Shown: positions 1 through 9,135 of the stretch, in pieces
Layout of the letters: every line of letters starts with the position of its first letter
How positions within the stretch are numbered: the stretch's first letter is position 1
Origin: Marinomonas sp. CT5
GTDB taxonomy: Bacteria; Pseudomonadota; Gammaproteobacteria; Pseudomonadales; Marinomonadaceae
DNA length: 64,000 nt
Direction: 5' to 3'
NCBI RefSeq assembly: GCF_018336975.1
Contig: NZ_CP025572.1
Coordinates: forward strand, 62,001-126,000
The notes under the pieces: generated by a model
Told to the model about the DNA's origin: nothing
Databases searched by the model: none
Seen by the model: only the letters and a program-made list of their open reading frames with translations
Position numbers and translations under genes: made by a program

Positions 1-443
1 TGAATGTTGCCAACTAAGAAGCTGCCTTTGCCTGAAAAATTGGCACCGGGAGTGATTTTTCGCGTGTTAACGGTGCGTTTAAAGTGATGGATTTTGCCTT
101 CATTGTCTTTTTCGGAGAGCGTTTTTCCATGAATAGAGGTCAGTTTGTCGTCTACTTTTATGGTGTATTCTGTGCTGGGCTCAACAAAGGGTAATACCCA
201 CTGGCGGCCATTGTTTTGGGGTATCCATATATTGCCTGTCGTAGGGTTTGGAGTCACCGCAATGAATTGGTTTAAATAGCTTTGTGGATCAATGGCTTCG
301 GTAAAACGAATGACTAACGCCGGAGCATCGTCCTGGGTTGTCTCACTGATATCGGAAATATAGAAGTCTGCCGCATAAAGTGAACTAGACAGCAGCAACA
401 AACTGATCCAAATAAGGTGGAGACCTGATAGAACTGACCGCAT
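1..443 (-). CDS. Probable bacterial alpha-2-macroglobulin family protein, N-terminal part (runs off window)
   Basis: The reading frame is open from an ATG at 443 to the window edge, giving 147 residues. An AAAGGA ribosome site precedes the start. The N-terminus is a typical signal peptide (hydrophobic LIWISLLLLSSS, likely cut after LYA). The mature part is beta-rich: it has an ALVIRFTEAID segment, then a PNPTTGNIWIP stretch, and ends at GKGSFLVGNI. That order resembles the first macroglobulin domains of bacterial alpha-2-macroglobulins (YfhM/YfaS type), periplasmic protease traps, but the thioester region is outside the window. No lipobox cysteine is present, unlike YfhM. Another large secreted beta-sandwich protein is possible. 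Confidence 0.5.
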   Translation of the reverse strand, partial: MRSVLSGLHLIWISLLLLSSSLYAADFYISDISETTQDDAPALVIRFTEAIDPQSYLNQFIAVTPNPTTGNIWIPQNNGRQWVLPFVEPSTEYTIKVDDKLTSIHGKTLSEKDNEGKIHHFKRTVNTRKITPGANFSGKGSFLVGNI

Positions 444-514
444 GACAAGCATTCCTTTTGCGTTGATATGTGGCTGGATACTATAAGAAGAACTTACCTG
501 TTTCAATTTATTCA

Positions 515-570
515 GCCCGATCCCAACCCCACCTAAAACCGAAACAGCTTTAGGTGGGGTTGGGATGGGC
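515..570. repeat. Long G/C-rich hairpin, possible terminator or REP-like element
   Basis: The arms at 520-537 and 549-566 are an exact 18 bp inverted repeat around an 11-base loop. A further 4 bp pair (515-518 with 567-570) lies beyond a single bulged base at 519. It lies just past the end of maiA and could stop the hmgA-fahA-maiA transcript, but no clear U-tract follows on that strand. Its G-run pattern resembles the hairpin at 45334-45358, so it may belong to a dispersed palindrome family. Confidence 0.6.
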
Positions 571-616
571 GCATACTATCTACATCCTTGTAGATTCTGC
601 TTATTAAGTACTTTCG

Positions 617-1255
617 TTAACCTATATGAACATTGTCTGGCGAGGCTTTGGCAAATGCATCTAGAGCTTTACAGGCGTCTGAAATAGCAACTATTTTATG
701 GCAGTTGGAATAATCGACATTCCATCTGTCTGCATTATAAAGTTGTGGTATAAGACAGATTTCAGCCAGCCCTGGGTTGCTGCCTCCAATGAAGGGAGCG
801 GGCTCTATACCGACTAAGAGAGCTTCAAAGGCCTGTAGACCTTTGGAAATAAAATGTCTCATCCAGTCTTCTCGTACATTTTCTCTACCTGGAACAATGT
901 TCGTTAACTGAGTCAGAACACCCAAGTTACAAATAGGATGTACATCCACAGCAAGAACATGCGCAAGAGCGGTTATTTTAGCCCGTTCTATTGGCTCGTC
1001 TGGATAAAGGAACAGGCCTCGAGTGACTTGCAAATAATCTAATATGGCTAACGATTGGGTAAATAGCTGACCATCTATTTCGAGTACAGGGACGAATCCC
1101 TGGGGGTTTCGAGTTAGATGCTCAACAGACTTTTGTTCTTGATCCAGTAGGTTCACCGGAACCGTTTTATAGTCCAATGCCAATAGGTTAAGTGCGACTC
1201 TTAATCGATAACTTGAGGACGAACGCCAATAATCATAGAGAATGATGTCACTCAT
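617..1255 (-). CDS. maiA: Maleylacetoacetate isomerase (zeta-class GST)
   Basis: This cytosolic enzyme uses glutathione to isomerise maleylacetoacetate to fumarylacetoacetate in tyrosine/homogentisate breakdown. The 212 residues fit the family (about 210). The N-terminal thioredoxin-like half carries the zeta-GST signature RSSSSYRLRVAL near residues 11-22 and the cis-proline region FVPVLEIDG near 54-62. A helical C-terminal half follows. The start overlaps the end of fahA by 8 bases, suggesting translational coupling and one hmgA-fahA-maiA transcript. The middle is divergent (VDVHPICNLGVL where many homologues have DIHPLNNLRVL), but the operon context supports the call. Confidence 0.9.
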   Translation of the reverse strand: MSDIILYDYWRSSSSYRLRVALNLLALDYKTVPVNLLDQEQKSVEHLTRNPQGFVPVLEIDGQLFTQSLAILDYLQVTRGLFLYPDEPIERAKITALAHVLAVDVHPICNLGVLTQLTNIVPGRENVREDWMRHFISKGLQAFEALLVGIEPAPFIGGSNPGLAEICLIPQLYNADRWNVDYSNCHKIVAISDACKALDAFAKASPDNVHIG

Positions 1256-2261
1256 ATTTCTTTACAACTTGTTCAATGGCACCAAAGATAGACTGATTGT
1301 TTTGGTCTTTCATTTCAATCCGCACAGTATCGCCAAATTTCATAAAGCTTGTATGTGGTTGGCCGGAGTGAATGGTTTCGATCATACGGATTTCAGCTAT
1401 ACAGGAATATCCAACACCACCGTCTTTAATGGGGGTGCCAGGGCCATCGTTGAGCTTGTTTGAGACTGTACCTGAACCAATGATAGCGCCGGCTCCTAAA
1501 GGTCGAGTTTTCGCAGCATGAGAGACTAAGGTGCCAAAATCAAATGTCATATCAATCCCTGCATTAGCGCGCCCGAATGCCTCATTGTTATAGTCGATGC
1601 ATAACGGTAGGTGTACTTTGCCGTCTTTCCAGGCATCGCCAAGCTCGTCTGGTGTCACGGCGACGGGAGAGAAAGTTGAAGAGGGTTTTGATTGGAAAAA
1701 GCCGAAGCCTTTACCCAACTCCTGAGGAATCAAGCCGCGTAATGAGACGTCGTTTACTAGCATAATAAGGCGAATCGCCTTAGAAGCTTCTTCTGGTGAG
1801 GCTCCCATTGCAACATCGTCAACAATGACGGCAACTTCACCTTCCATATCTATCCCGTAAGCTTCATCAGCCACGTAGATTGGGTCACGAGGAGATAAAA
1901 ACGCATCTGAGCCACCTTGGTACATTAAAGGATCTGTCCAAAAGCTCGCTGGCATTTCTGCATTTCGTGCTTTGCGCACAAGTTCTACGTGATTGACATA
2001 AGCTGATCCATCAGCCCATTGATAAGCTCGTGGTAAAGGGGACATTGCGTCGGCCTCAATAAATGCGGTAGCGTCTTGGCTAGTTCCAGCATTCAGTTGT
2101 TGAGCAATACTTTCGAGCTTGGGAGCAAGGCTTTGCCAATTATCTAATGCGTATTGTAGTGTTGGAGCGATGTTCGCCACATTGGTGCAAACTGTTAGAT
2201 CTGTAGAGACAACAACGAGAGCGCCATCGCGAGTGCCGTTTTTTAATGTAGCTAATTTCAT
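1248..2261 (-). CDS. fahA: Fumarylacetoacetate hydrolase
   Basis: It hydrolyses fumarylacetoacetate to fumarate and acetoacetate, the last step of the homogentisate pathway. At 337 residues it matches the short bacterial FahA form rather than the roughly 420-residue eukaryotic one. The FAH catalytic domain is visible: DMEGEVAVIVDDV supplies acidic metal ligands, and GSGTVSNK with the late GDTVRIEM segment is typical of the superfamily. The gene follows hmgA by about 40 bases and overlaps maiA. The compact operon fixes the substrate more firmly than the superfamily alone would, since other FAH-fold enzymes act on different beta-diketo acids. Confidence 0.92.
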   Translation of the reverse strand: MKLATLKNGTRDGALVVVSTDLTVCTNVANIAPTLQYALDNWQSLAPKLESIAQQLNAGTSQDATAFIEADAMSPLPRAYQWADGSAYVNHVELVRKARNAEMPASFWTDPLMYQGGSDAFLSPRDPIYVADEAYGIDMEGEVAVIVDDVAMGASPEEASKAIRLIMLVNDVSLRGLIPQELGKGFGFFQSKPSSTFSPVAVTPDELGDAWKDGKVHLPLCIDYNNEAFGRANAGIDMTFDFGTLVSHAAKTRPLGAGAIIGSGTVSNKLNDGPGTPIKDGGVGYSCIAEIRMIETIHSGQPHTSFMKFGDTVRIEMKDQNNQSIFGAIEQVVKKYE

Positions 2262-2302
2262 ATTAGTAGAATCCTCTTTGGCTTTTGTAAAAGGCCTATT
2301 TA

Positions 2303-3622
2303 TTATTTTGTTCCTGGAGTGCCATCGAATTTTTTCTCAATAGCATCCCAGCAGCTTTGATAGTTATCCTGCAAGGGAGCTTCTAGTGCTGAGAAAGGGG
2401 TTAAATGTTGAGGGAACCGCGTTTCAAACATAAAGGACATGGTGTTATCTAGCTTCTCCGCTGTTAATTTGTCATTTGAAGCACTTTCAAAAGCCGGTGC
2501 GTCCGGTCCGTGAGGAAGCATCATGTTGTGAAGGCTGATGCCTCCAGGGACAAAACCATCTGGCTTCGCGTCATAGATGCCGTAAATATTGCCCATAAGC
2601 TCAGACATAATATTCTTGTGGTACCAAGGTGGTCGGAATGTATTTTCGGCAACCATCCAGCGTTCACGAAATAGTACGAAATCTATATTGGCAGTGCCTT
2701 CTACTCCTGATGGTGCAGTAAGCACGGTGAATATAGATGGATCAGGATGATCAAACAGAATAGCGCCAACTGGACTGAACGCTCTTAGGTCGTATTTACA
2801 TGGAGCATAGTTACCATGCCATGCCACAACATCTAGAGGAGAGTGGTTAATCGTGGTTTCATGAAACTGACCACACCATTTTACCGTTACTTTAGAGACA
2901 ACTTCTTTATCTTCAAAAGCCGCTACTGGGGTTTTAAAATCGCGTGGGTTCGCTAAACAATTTGCCCCAATTGGACCACGATTAGGTAAATCAAATTTCT
3001 GTCCATAGTTTTCACAAACAAAACCTCGAGCGGGACCATCAAGAACGTCTACTCGGTAAACCAGCCCGCGAGGTAAAATGGCAAACTCTTTAGGTTCTAT
3101 GTCTATTATTCCAAGCTCAGTGGCAAAACGTAAACGGCCCTCTTGAGGAATGACAAGAAGCTCACTGTCGGCTGAATAGAAGTATTCGTCCTCCATGCTT
3201 TTGGTGGCGATGTATATATGAGTCGCCATCCCAACCTGAGTATTAACATCCCCTGCGGTTGTGATCGTTTTCATGCCGGAAATAAAGTTGGTTTCCTGTT
3301 CAGAATAAGGGATAGGGTCCCATCGATATTGCCCAAGACTAATAATATTTTCATCGATGCAAGGAGCCGATTTCCAATAGGCCATTTCAACCTTCTTGAA
3401 TTTCGCTGTGTGTTTTACGGATGGCCGTATTCTATAGCACCATGTACGTTCATTTTGTCCTCGTGGTGCTGTAAACGCGGTGCCTGATAACTGCTCTGCA
3501 TATAGTCCATATTCACATTTCTGTGGGCTGTTCATTCCTTGCGGTAAAGCATTAGGAAGTGCTTCCGTTTCGAAATCATTACCAAATCCGGGCATATATT
3601 TCATAGTATGTGTCTCTGTCAT
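2303..3622 (-). CDS. hmgA: Homogentisate 1,2-dioxygenase
   Basis: This non-heme Fe(II) ring-cleaving enzyme converts homogentisate plus O2 to maleylacetoacetate. The length (439) is that of the family. Iron ligands can be read directly: His335 and Glu341 in [11 protein letters not shown] and His371 in MLPHGPD, the same spacing and numbering as the human enzyme. The N-terminal [13 protein letters not shown] is also characteristic. It is the first gene of the hmgA-fahA-maiA run, divergent from the TRAP genes across a 384-base region that should hold its promoter. Losing this enzyme in related bacteria causes pyomelanin build-up from homogentisate. Confidence 0.97.
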   Translation of the reverse strand: MTETHTMKYMPGFGNDFETEALPNALPQGMNSPQKCEYGLYAEQLSGTAFTAPRGQNERTWCYRIRPSVKHTAKFKKVEMAYWKSAPCIDENIISLGQYRWDPIPYSEQETNFISGMKTITTAGDVNTQVGMATHIYIATKSMEDEYFYSADSELLVIPQEGRLRFATELGIIDIEPKEFAILPRGLVYRVDVLDGPARGFVCENYGQKFDLPNRGPIGANCLANPRDFKTPVAAFEDKEVVSKVTVKWCGQFHETTINHSPLDVVAWHGNYAPCKYDLRAFSPVGAILFDHPDPSIFTVLTAPSGVEGTANIDFVLFRERWMVAENTFRPPWYHKNIMSELMGNIYGIYDAKPDGFVPGGISLHNMMLPHGPDAPAFESASNDKLTAEKLDNTMSFMFETRFPQHLTPFSALEAPLQDNYQSCWDAIEKKFDGTPGTK

Positions 3623-3905
3623 ATTGAACGATTCACTAAAAGAGATGGCTTTAAAGAAGTCATCAAAGACTCGTATGGCTCATCCTTCATGGAAGATCGT
3701 TTAAACGCTTAATAAATGTTTATTTTTGTTGTTGATGGATCCAGACCAGTCAACCCGCTTTATACCTATTTCCTTTCTCAAGGCTGTGCTTTTGATAGGC
3801 CTTGAGTGACTTCTTTTCATCATCTTGAGCTAAAAATTGGCAGATCATAGCCAACAAATTTAGTCAAAACCAAGTCGGTAAATCGTGTAAAAAGAGATGT
3901 TTTTT

Positions 3906-3955
3906 TTGATCTAAATCATCTTTTTGTTGCCAACGAGGCAAGCTTTAATTAATAC
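3906..3955 (+). promoter_or_regulatory. Candidate FNR/Anr-type box and sigma-70 promoter ahead of dctP
   Basis: The intergenic stretch 3623-4006 contains TTGATctaaATCAT at 3906-3919, one mismatch from the FNR/Anr consensus TTGAT-N4-ATCAA. Downstream are TTGCCA (3927-3932) and TAATAC (3950-3955), spaced 17 bases as -35 and -10 elements reading toward dctP. The box centre would lie near -49. The sequence match is direct; regulation by oxygen is inference. No further structure was recognised in this gap. Confidence 0.4.
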
Positions 3956-4006
3956 TATACATAAAATAAACGCATTTACCAATAATAAATCAAAGAGGGT
4001 TTTGCA

Positions 4007-5017
4007 GTGAAATTCCAATCTTTTCTATGTGCTACAACATTAGCTTTTACTATGATCCAGCCTGTTCAGGCTGCAGATATCAACTTAACAATGTCCCACT
4101 ATTTACCTCCGGTGCAGGGGTTACATACTGACTTTTTAGAGCCTTGGGCGCGTGAACTGGAAGCGAAAACAGAAGGCAAGGTAAAAGTCGATATTCAGTC
4201 TGGAGGTTCGGCGCTTGGTAGTATTAATAAGCAATGGGATCAAGTATTGGATGGTGTTGTTGACATCTCTTTTGGCTTGCAGGGCATCCCTCGAGGACGT
4301 TTCCCTTGTTCACAAGTTATGGAGTTACCATTCCTGACAGACAGTGGCGAACAAGCAAATACGATCTTTTGGAAACTTTATAAAGAATCACTGAAGTCAG
4401 AATATGAAGATGTAAAAGTATTAGCTTTAATGACTCATGATCCAGGTGTGCTAGCCACAACGGGTGGTAAAAGAGTTGAAAAACCGGAAGACATAAAAGG
4501 TCTGCGTATCCGTGTACCTTCTCCTTATGTTGCCGCCATGATTAAAGATCTTGGTGGTATTCCCGTTGGTATGCCGCCAGGACAAGTGTACGAAAGCATG
4601 CAAACCGGGTCCTTGGATGGTGTGGTTTTACCTTGGGCGGGTTTAAGAGAGTTTCGGATAACTGAAGTGGCGACCAATGCGATTGAAATAGGTGCTTATA
4701 CCACGCCTTTTTATTTCGTTATGAATAAAGACAAATTTGATAGTTTGCCGAAAAGCGTGCAAAAAACCATTGACTCTATCTCTGGAGACAAGCTTGTAGC
4801 GAAGTTTCCTGCTTGGTGGGCGAAATGGGGCAAGGGCGGACCTGCTCAGATTACTCAGGCCGGCGGTGAAGTGATTAAACCTGATGCTGCTTTACGTAAA
4901 GTTTGGATTGATGCCACGGCGGCTACAGTAAAACAGCTTGAATCAGATTTAAGCCAGCAGTGCCCTAATGGAAAAGAACTTATTGCAGAGGCTCGTCGGT
5001 TAAGTGCTGGTGAGTAA
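4007..5017 (+). CDS. TRAP transporter substrate-binding protein (DctP family)
   Basis: This is the periplasmic receptor of a tripartite ATP-independent transporter. It begins with GTG behind an AGAGGG ribosome site, and has a signal peptide likely cut after PVQA (residue 22). The mature protein shows DctP-family features: TMSHYLPPVQG at the front, KGLRIRVPS near residues 165-173 and the LDGVVLPW segment near 205. The LRIRVPS arginine normally salt-bridges the substrate carboxylate, so an organic acid ligand is expected. Being divergent from hmgA suggests an aromatic acid or a tyrosine-related keto acid, but this is inference. A hairpin separates it from dctQ. Confidence 0.9.
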   Translation: MKFQSFLCATTLAFTMIQPVQAADINLTMSHYLPPVQGLHTDFLEPWARELEAKTEGKVKVDIQSGGSALGSINKQWDQVLDGVVDISFGLQGIPRGRFPCSQVMELPFLTDSGEQANTIFWKLYKESLKSEYEDVKVLALMTHDPGVLATTGGKRVEKPEDIKGLRIRVPSPYVAAMIKDLGGIPVGMPPGQVYESMQTGSLDGVVLPWAGLREFRITEVATNAIEIGAYTTPFYFVMNKDKFDSLPKSVQKTIDSISGDKLVAKFPAWWAKWGKGGPAQITQAGGEVIKPDAALRKVWIDATAATVKQLESDLSQQCPNGKELIAEARRLSAGE

Positions 5018-5058
5018 AAAGCGATTATATGGGCTCGATAAGAGCCCATATAGCTTTT
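5017..5058 (+). terminator. Intercistronic hairpin between dctP and dctQ
   Basis: An exact 11 bp inverted repeat (5026-5036 with 5042-5052) surrounds a 5-base loop. It is extended by AAAAGC and GCTTTT flanks and followed by a short T-run. It probably acts as a leaky terminator or mRNA stabiliser, keeping the binding protein more abundant than the membrane subunits. Confidence 0.6.
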
Positions 5059-5071
5059 AAGAGGTAAGTTT

Positions 5072-5563
5072 ATGAAGTTATTGAATATTTTGACCCGGCT
5101 TCCTATCTGGTTTGGTGGGATTTTGATAATAGGTGTTATTTTATTAACGGTAATAGATGTTATTGCTCGAAAATTTTTTAATACCGGATATTTTGGCCTA
5201 GTGGATGTGACTCAATTAGCTGTCATTGGTTTCGCCTATCTTGCTATGCCTAGAGCCTTTTTGCAGGGAGCTCATGTTGCGGTTGAGCTATATGATGATC
5301 GATTATCTCGCCGAGCAGATCTTATTTTGAAGATGTTTGCATTGCTGCTGAGTATTTTCGTTATCAGTATCCTTTTATGGTATGGCTGGATTCAAGCTTC
5401 CCGAGTGCAACGTTATGGTGATGTTTCGCAAAATGTCTCCATTCCGATGATCTATTATTGGGCTTTATTGTTGGGAGGCATGGCGCTGAGTTGGTTAGTG
5501 TGCGTTTTACAACTGGGGCTTAGTTTTTTTAGATGTATTAAAGGTGGGCCTTCTGATGTTTGA
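5072..5563 (+). CDS. TRAP transporter small membrane subunit (DctQ family)
   Basis: This 163-residue inner-membrane protein has four hydrophobic helices (about 13-35, 48-64, 88-108 and 128-150), the DctQ topology. The family motif shows as VIDVIARKFFNTG near residues 27-39. DctQ bridges the binding protein and the large DctM channel, with which it functions as a complex. The start has an AAGAGGTAAG ribosome site, and the stop overlaps the preferred dctM start by 8 bases. Confidence 0.9.
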   Translation: MKLLNILTRLPIWFGGILIIGVILLTVIDVIARKFFNTGYFGLVDVTQLAVIGFAYLAMPRAFLQGAHVAVELYDDRLSRRADLILKMFALLLSIFVISILLWYGWIQASRVQRYGDVSQNVSIPMIYYWALLLGGMALSWLVCVLQLGLSFFRCIKGGPSDV

Positions 5564-6866
5564 GACAGTCGCTATTGAAGCATGGGGAGGTGTTGGCTTT
5601 GCCTGTCTTCTTTTGCTTGTTTTTCTTCGTGTTCCTATTGCCATAGCAATGTCGACGGTTGGTTTGATCGGCGGTATTTTACTGACCGGTCTAAAACCTG
5701 TTGGTTTGACTTTTGCTGCGTCAGCATTTGACAGTGTATTTCCGTATAGTTTTTCGGTCATCCCTCTTTTTATCTTAATGGGGGTATTTGTAACCTACGC
5801 CGACTTGTCCAAAAAACTGTATGACGGCATGTATGCTTTAGTTGGGCATTGGCGTGGTGGAATGGCCCAGGCGACTATTGGGGCTTGTGCCATGTTTGGG
5901 GCTATTTGCGGTTCATCATTGGCGACGGCTGCAACGATGACACGTGTTGCCATGCCACAAATGCGTGCGAGAGGTTATGACGATGGTTTGGCCTCGGGAG
6001 CAATTGCTGCCGGTGGAACGCTTGGGATTCTCATTCCGCCTTCAATTATCTTATTGATTTACGGCATTTTAACTGGCACTTCGATCGGTAAGCTATTTAT
6101 TGCCGGATTGATTCCTGGGTTTATTGGCATGCTGTTATATCTTGGCGCTGTTCGTTATACCGTATGGCGTAATCCTAAATCTGCACCTATTGAAGCAAAA
6201 GCTCCAATAGCCGTTCGAATGCGTCAATTGGGAGCCGTTTGGCAAGTTATTTTGTTGTTTGGTGCCGTGCTTGGCGGGATTTATACGGGATGGTTTTCGA
6301 CAATTGAAGCAGCTTCAGTTGGGGCATTTGGTGGTCTATTCGCTGCCATTATACGCCATCGGTCTTTGTCTTTTCTCCCTAGTGCGCTAGAGGAAGCGGC
6401 AAAAACAACAGCAATGATTTTTCTTATTATCGTTGGTACGGCTGCTTTTAATGCTTTTATTGAGAGAACGCATCTGCCCAACCTCATTGTTGGCTTTGTT
6501 GCTGACATGGGGCTTTCATCCATGCTGGTACTGATCTTATTGATGTTGATGTACCTTATTCTTGGCTGTGTGATGGATGGCTTATCGGTCATTTTTGTTA
6601 CTATTCCGATTGTCTTTCCATTAATTCAGTCTTTGGGGATTGATCCAGTTTGGTTTGGTATCTTATTAGTATGCGCGACGGAAATTGGACTAATAACACC
6701 ACCAGTTGGAATGAATCTATTTATTATTAAGGGCCTAACTAAAGACATTAATATTAGGGTTATTTGGAAGGGGGTTACGCCTTTTATAGTGGCTGATATT
6801 GTGCGCATAGCCGTGTTGTTTGCGTTTCCAATTTTAACGCTGTATTTGACAATGGATGTTCACTAA
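5556..6866 (+). CDS. TRAP transporter large permease (DctM family)
   Basis: This is the sodium-coupled channel subunit, about 436 residues with some twelve membrane spans. Family motifs include VPIAIAMS near the front, FGAICGSSLATAATM (SSVATAA-like) in the first half, and GCVMDGLSVIFVTIPI plus EIGLITPPVGMNLF in the second. I prefer ATG 5556, spaced 11 bases after AAAGG; a GTG at 5544 in the same frame is the alternative. It is the last gene of the dctPQM run and converges on the IclR gene with a hairpin between. Confidence 0.93.
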   Translation: MFETVAIEAWGGVGFACLLLLVFLRVPIAIAMSTVGLIGGILLTGLKPVGLTFAASAFDSVFPYSFSVIPLFILMGVFVTYADLSKKLYDGMYALVGHWRGGMAQATIGACAMFGAICGSSLATAATMTRVAMPQMRARGYDDGLASGAIAAGGTLGILIPPSIILLIYGILTGTSIGKLFIAGLIPGFIGMLLYLGAVRYTVWRNPKSAPIEAKAPIAVRMRQLGAVWQVILLFGAVLGGIYTGWFSTIEAASVGAFGGLFAAIIRHRSLSFLPSALEEAAKTTAMIFLIIVGTAAFNAFIERTHLPNLIVGFVADMGLSSMLVLILLMLMYLILGCVMDGLSVIFVTIPIVFPLIQSLGIDPVWFGILLVCATEIGLITPPVGMNLFIIKGLTKDINIRVIWKGVTPFIVADIVRIAVLFAFPILTLYLTMDVH

Positions 6867-6875
6867 TAGACGAAT

Positions 6876-6913
6876 AATGGCACTTAAAGCTGTCTCCAAT
6901 CTTAAGTGCCATT
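6876..6913. terminator. Bidirectional terminator between dctM and the IclR gene
   Basis: A perfect 12 bp inverted repeat (6876-6887 and 6902-6913) with a 14-base loop sits between two converging genes. T-rich sequence follows on both strands, though neither is a long uninterrupted run. Confidence 0.65.
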
Positions 6914-6921
6914 CTGTCAAT

Positions 6922-7707
6922 TTATGAACTAGGACGTTGTTCTTGGAAACCTAAAGCGTTGGATAGTTTCTTGCTCGTGTCGCGTAATTTGTTGGCTAAA
7001 GAGCCATCTAGTGAGTCATCGAAGGTGTCAATCCAGCCTAAGGTTGTAATTGAAAATGCGAGTTGTCCATCGCGGTCAAAGACGGGGGCGCTTAAGGCTG
7101 AAATACGTGGTAACAAATCCCCATGCACATGACCTAGTCCCGCTTGCTTCGTCGCTAATTTAACTTCTTCAAGGTCAAAGTCGCTGTTTGGAGTGATCAG
7201 ATCTTTTGTTAATTTGTCATCGAGCCATGTCAAAAAGACATGTCCTGTTGCGGATTCGATGAGAGGCATCGTGAAACCGGTTCGTACTTCAACCGAAACA
7301 GGATTGAAGCCGTCAAAATATCTGATGATTGTTGCTCCATGAGAGCCCCATAGTGAAATGAATGTGGACTCGCCAGTGTTATCTCGAAACTCTCGACCTG
7401 CTTCTACGGCCAATTCGACGGGCTCTAAACGACGAAGTGCACATAAGCCTAGATGCAGTGCAAATTCGCCCAGTTCGTAATTGCCTCCAGACCTTTGTTG
7501 AATCACTCCGCTTCGAGTGAGTGATACCAAATAGTGGTGTACCTGAGGCGAAGCCATACCTGTCACATGAGCAATGTCTTTAACGCTTAATGGGCGTTCA
7601 GAGTGCTGAAATACTTGGAGAATATCAAACGCTCTATCGACTGACTGAACTCCTTTTCGAACATCTGTAACAGAGTCCGAAGTTTCAACGACTTTAGTAT
7701 TTTCCAT
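6922..7707 (-). CDS. IclR-family transcriptional regulator
   Basis: The 261 residues comprise an N-terminal winged helix (QSVDRAFDILQVF and PLSVKDIAHVTGMASPQVHHYLVSL, about 22-75) and a C-terminal IclR effector domain (about 95-250) containing the ESTFISLW and GATIIRYF strands. IclR proteins typically control aromatic catabolism and bind a small acid. Its position beside the TRAP and hmg genes makes those the likely targets, by inference; no operator was identified. A distal start is unlikely because the HTH already lies some 20 residues in. Confidence 0.88.
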   Translation of the reverse strand: MENTKVVETSDSVTDVRKGVQSVDRAFDILQVFQHSERPLSVKDIAHVTGMASPQVHHYLVSLTRSGVIQQRSGGNYELGEFALHLGLCALRRLEPVELAVEAGREFRDNTGESTFISLWGSHGATIIRYFDGFNPVSVEVRTGFTMPLIESATGHVFLTWLDDKLTKDLITPNSDFDLEEVKLATKQAGLGHVHGDLLPRISALSAPVFDRDGQLAFSITTLGWIDTFDDSLDGSLANKLRDTSKKLSNALGFQEQRPSS

Positions 7708-8106
7708 TGTTAATTATTACTCACTTTAGGCTAATTCATAAGGCGTCTACTGGATACCCAGCAAGCTCGCTCAATAACATCGTTTTGAAACGGTATAATA
7801 CTATTTGAGATGAAAGTTTAAAAAGAATTATCGTTATTTTGCATGGAAAAAGAGAACGTTAGGGTATGGTTTAAATCTTGGGATATTACTCTTTAAAGTA
7901 TGAATTTATTGTTTGAATGAAAGTAATATTCATATGTTATTCAAGAGTTATCGATTCAAGTCATGGAGAATCGCAGCGGAAAAGTGCTACTTTTTTGTGT
8001 AAATAGGATTTTTAAAAAGATAAGCATTAAGTACATTATCGACGGGATTAAATTGCATTCCGTCGATAATGTACTTAATGATTTAAAGGCGTTTTTTTAA
8101 AACCGT
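7708..8106. other. Gene-free spacer between the dpp operon and the IclR gene
   Basis: This 399-base AT-rich gap contains no convincing coding frame. It should hold the IclR promoter near its low-coordinate end and holds the dpp terminator hairpin at its other end (listed separately). Nothing else was recognised. Confidence 0.5.
8026..8081 (-). terminator. Rho-independent terminator of the dpp operon
   Basis: A perfect 21 bp inverted repeat (8026-8046 with 8061-8081) has a 14-base loop. On the minus strand it follows the dppF stop and leads into a T-rich run (TTATCTTTTT). The arms are unusually long for a simple terminator. Confidence 0.75.
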
Positions 8107-9135
8107 TTATGCGGCTCCCACCTCAATGGTTTCAATACGTTTTTCCTCAACCGCGTGACAAGCGATCATGTGGCCTTTTTCTTGCTCCGCTTGATCGTCT
8201 AATCGCAGTAATGGTGTTTCGGTTTTGCAGCGCTCGTTGGCATAGCTGCAACGTCCGTGGAAAGCACAACCAGATGGCGGATTGAGCGGTGAAGGCAGTT
8301 CGCCTTGTAGCTTAATGCGCTTACGGCGCTTGTCTGGTGACAGCTGCGGCGTACTCGACAATAGAGCCAAGGTGTAAGGGTGTTTAGGGTTCTCGAACAG
8401 TTGCTCGCGAGTTCCTTGTTCCACTACTTTACCTAAGTACATCACCATGACGTCGTCAGCGATGTGCTCTACCACAGACAAGTCATGAGAGATGAAAACA
8501 TAGCTCAAGCCAAATTCTTGTTGTAAATCCATCATCAAGTTCAATACTTGCGCCTGAACCGACACGTCTAACGCAGACACAGGTTCATCCGCTACGATGA
8601 CATTTGGATCAAGCATCAAGCCACGAGCGATGGCGATACGCTGACGTTGGCCACCGGAAAACATGTGTGGATAACGGTCGTAATGTTCGGCTTTCAAGCC
8701 GACTTTTGCCATGATAGCGAGGGCTTTTTCTTTGCGTTCTGCCTTGGAGATCTTGGTGTTGATCACCAATGGTTCTTCCAATATCGCACCAATCTTCTTA
8801 CGTGGATTTAAAGATCCGTACGGGTTTTGGAAGATAATCTGGATCTTCTGACGTAGCTTTGCTTGAGCATCAGCTGTTAAGGTTAGTAAGTCTTCACCGC
8901 GATGAGACAAGCTTCCGCCTGTTGGGGTTTCAATCATGGTCAGCATGCGACCAAGCGTCGACTTACCACAACCAGACTCACCAACGACAGCAAGGGTCTT
9001 ACCTTTTTCAAGATCGAAGCTAATACCATCAACGGCTTTTACGACGGCGTCCGGTTTAAACAAACCTTGCTTGACGTGATAATGCTGTTTTAAACCTTCA
9101 GCTTTCAAAATTAACTGGCTATCGGATTGGTTCAT
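8107..9135 (-). CDS. dppF: Dipeptide ABC transporter ATP-binding protein DppF
   Basis: One of two cytoplasmic ATPases energising the Dpp importer. It has Walker [10 protein letters not shown], signature FSGGQRQR, Walker B VIVADEP and switch histidine in FISHDLSV. The C-terminal oligopeptide-transporter extension has the usual cysteine pattern ([14 protein letters not shown]). I chose ATG 9135, which has an AAGGGAG ribosome site and overlaps the dppD stop as ATGA; an upstream in-frame ATG at 9174 would add 13 residues lying inside dppD. The last gene of dppABCDF. Confidence 0.93.
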   Translation of the reverse strand: MNQSDSQLILKAEGLKQHYHVKQGLFKPDAVVKAVDGISFDLEKGKTLAVVGESGCGKSTLGRMLTMIETPTGGSLSHRGEDLLTLTADAQAKLRQKIQIIFQNPYGSLNPRKKIGAILEEPLVINTKISKAERKEKALAIMAKVGLKAEHYDRYPHMFSGGQRQRIAIARGLMLDPNVIVADEPVSALDVSVQAQVLNLMMDLQQEFGLSYVFISHDLSVVEHIADDVMVMYLGKVVEQGTREQLFENPKHPYTLALLSSTPQLSPDKRRKRIKLQGELPSPLNPPSGCAFHGRCSYANERCKTETPLLRLDDQAEQEKGHMIACHAVEEKRIETIEVGAA

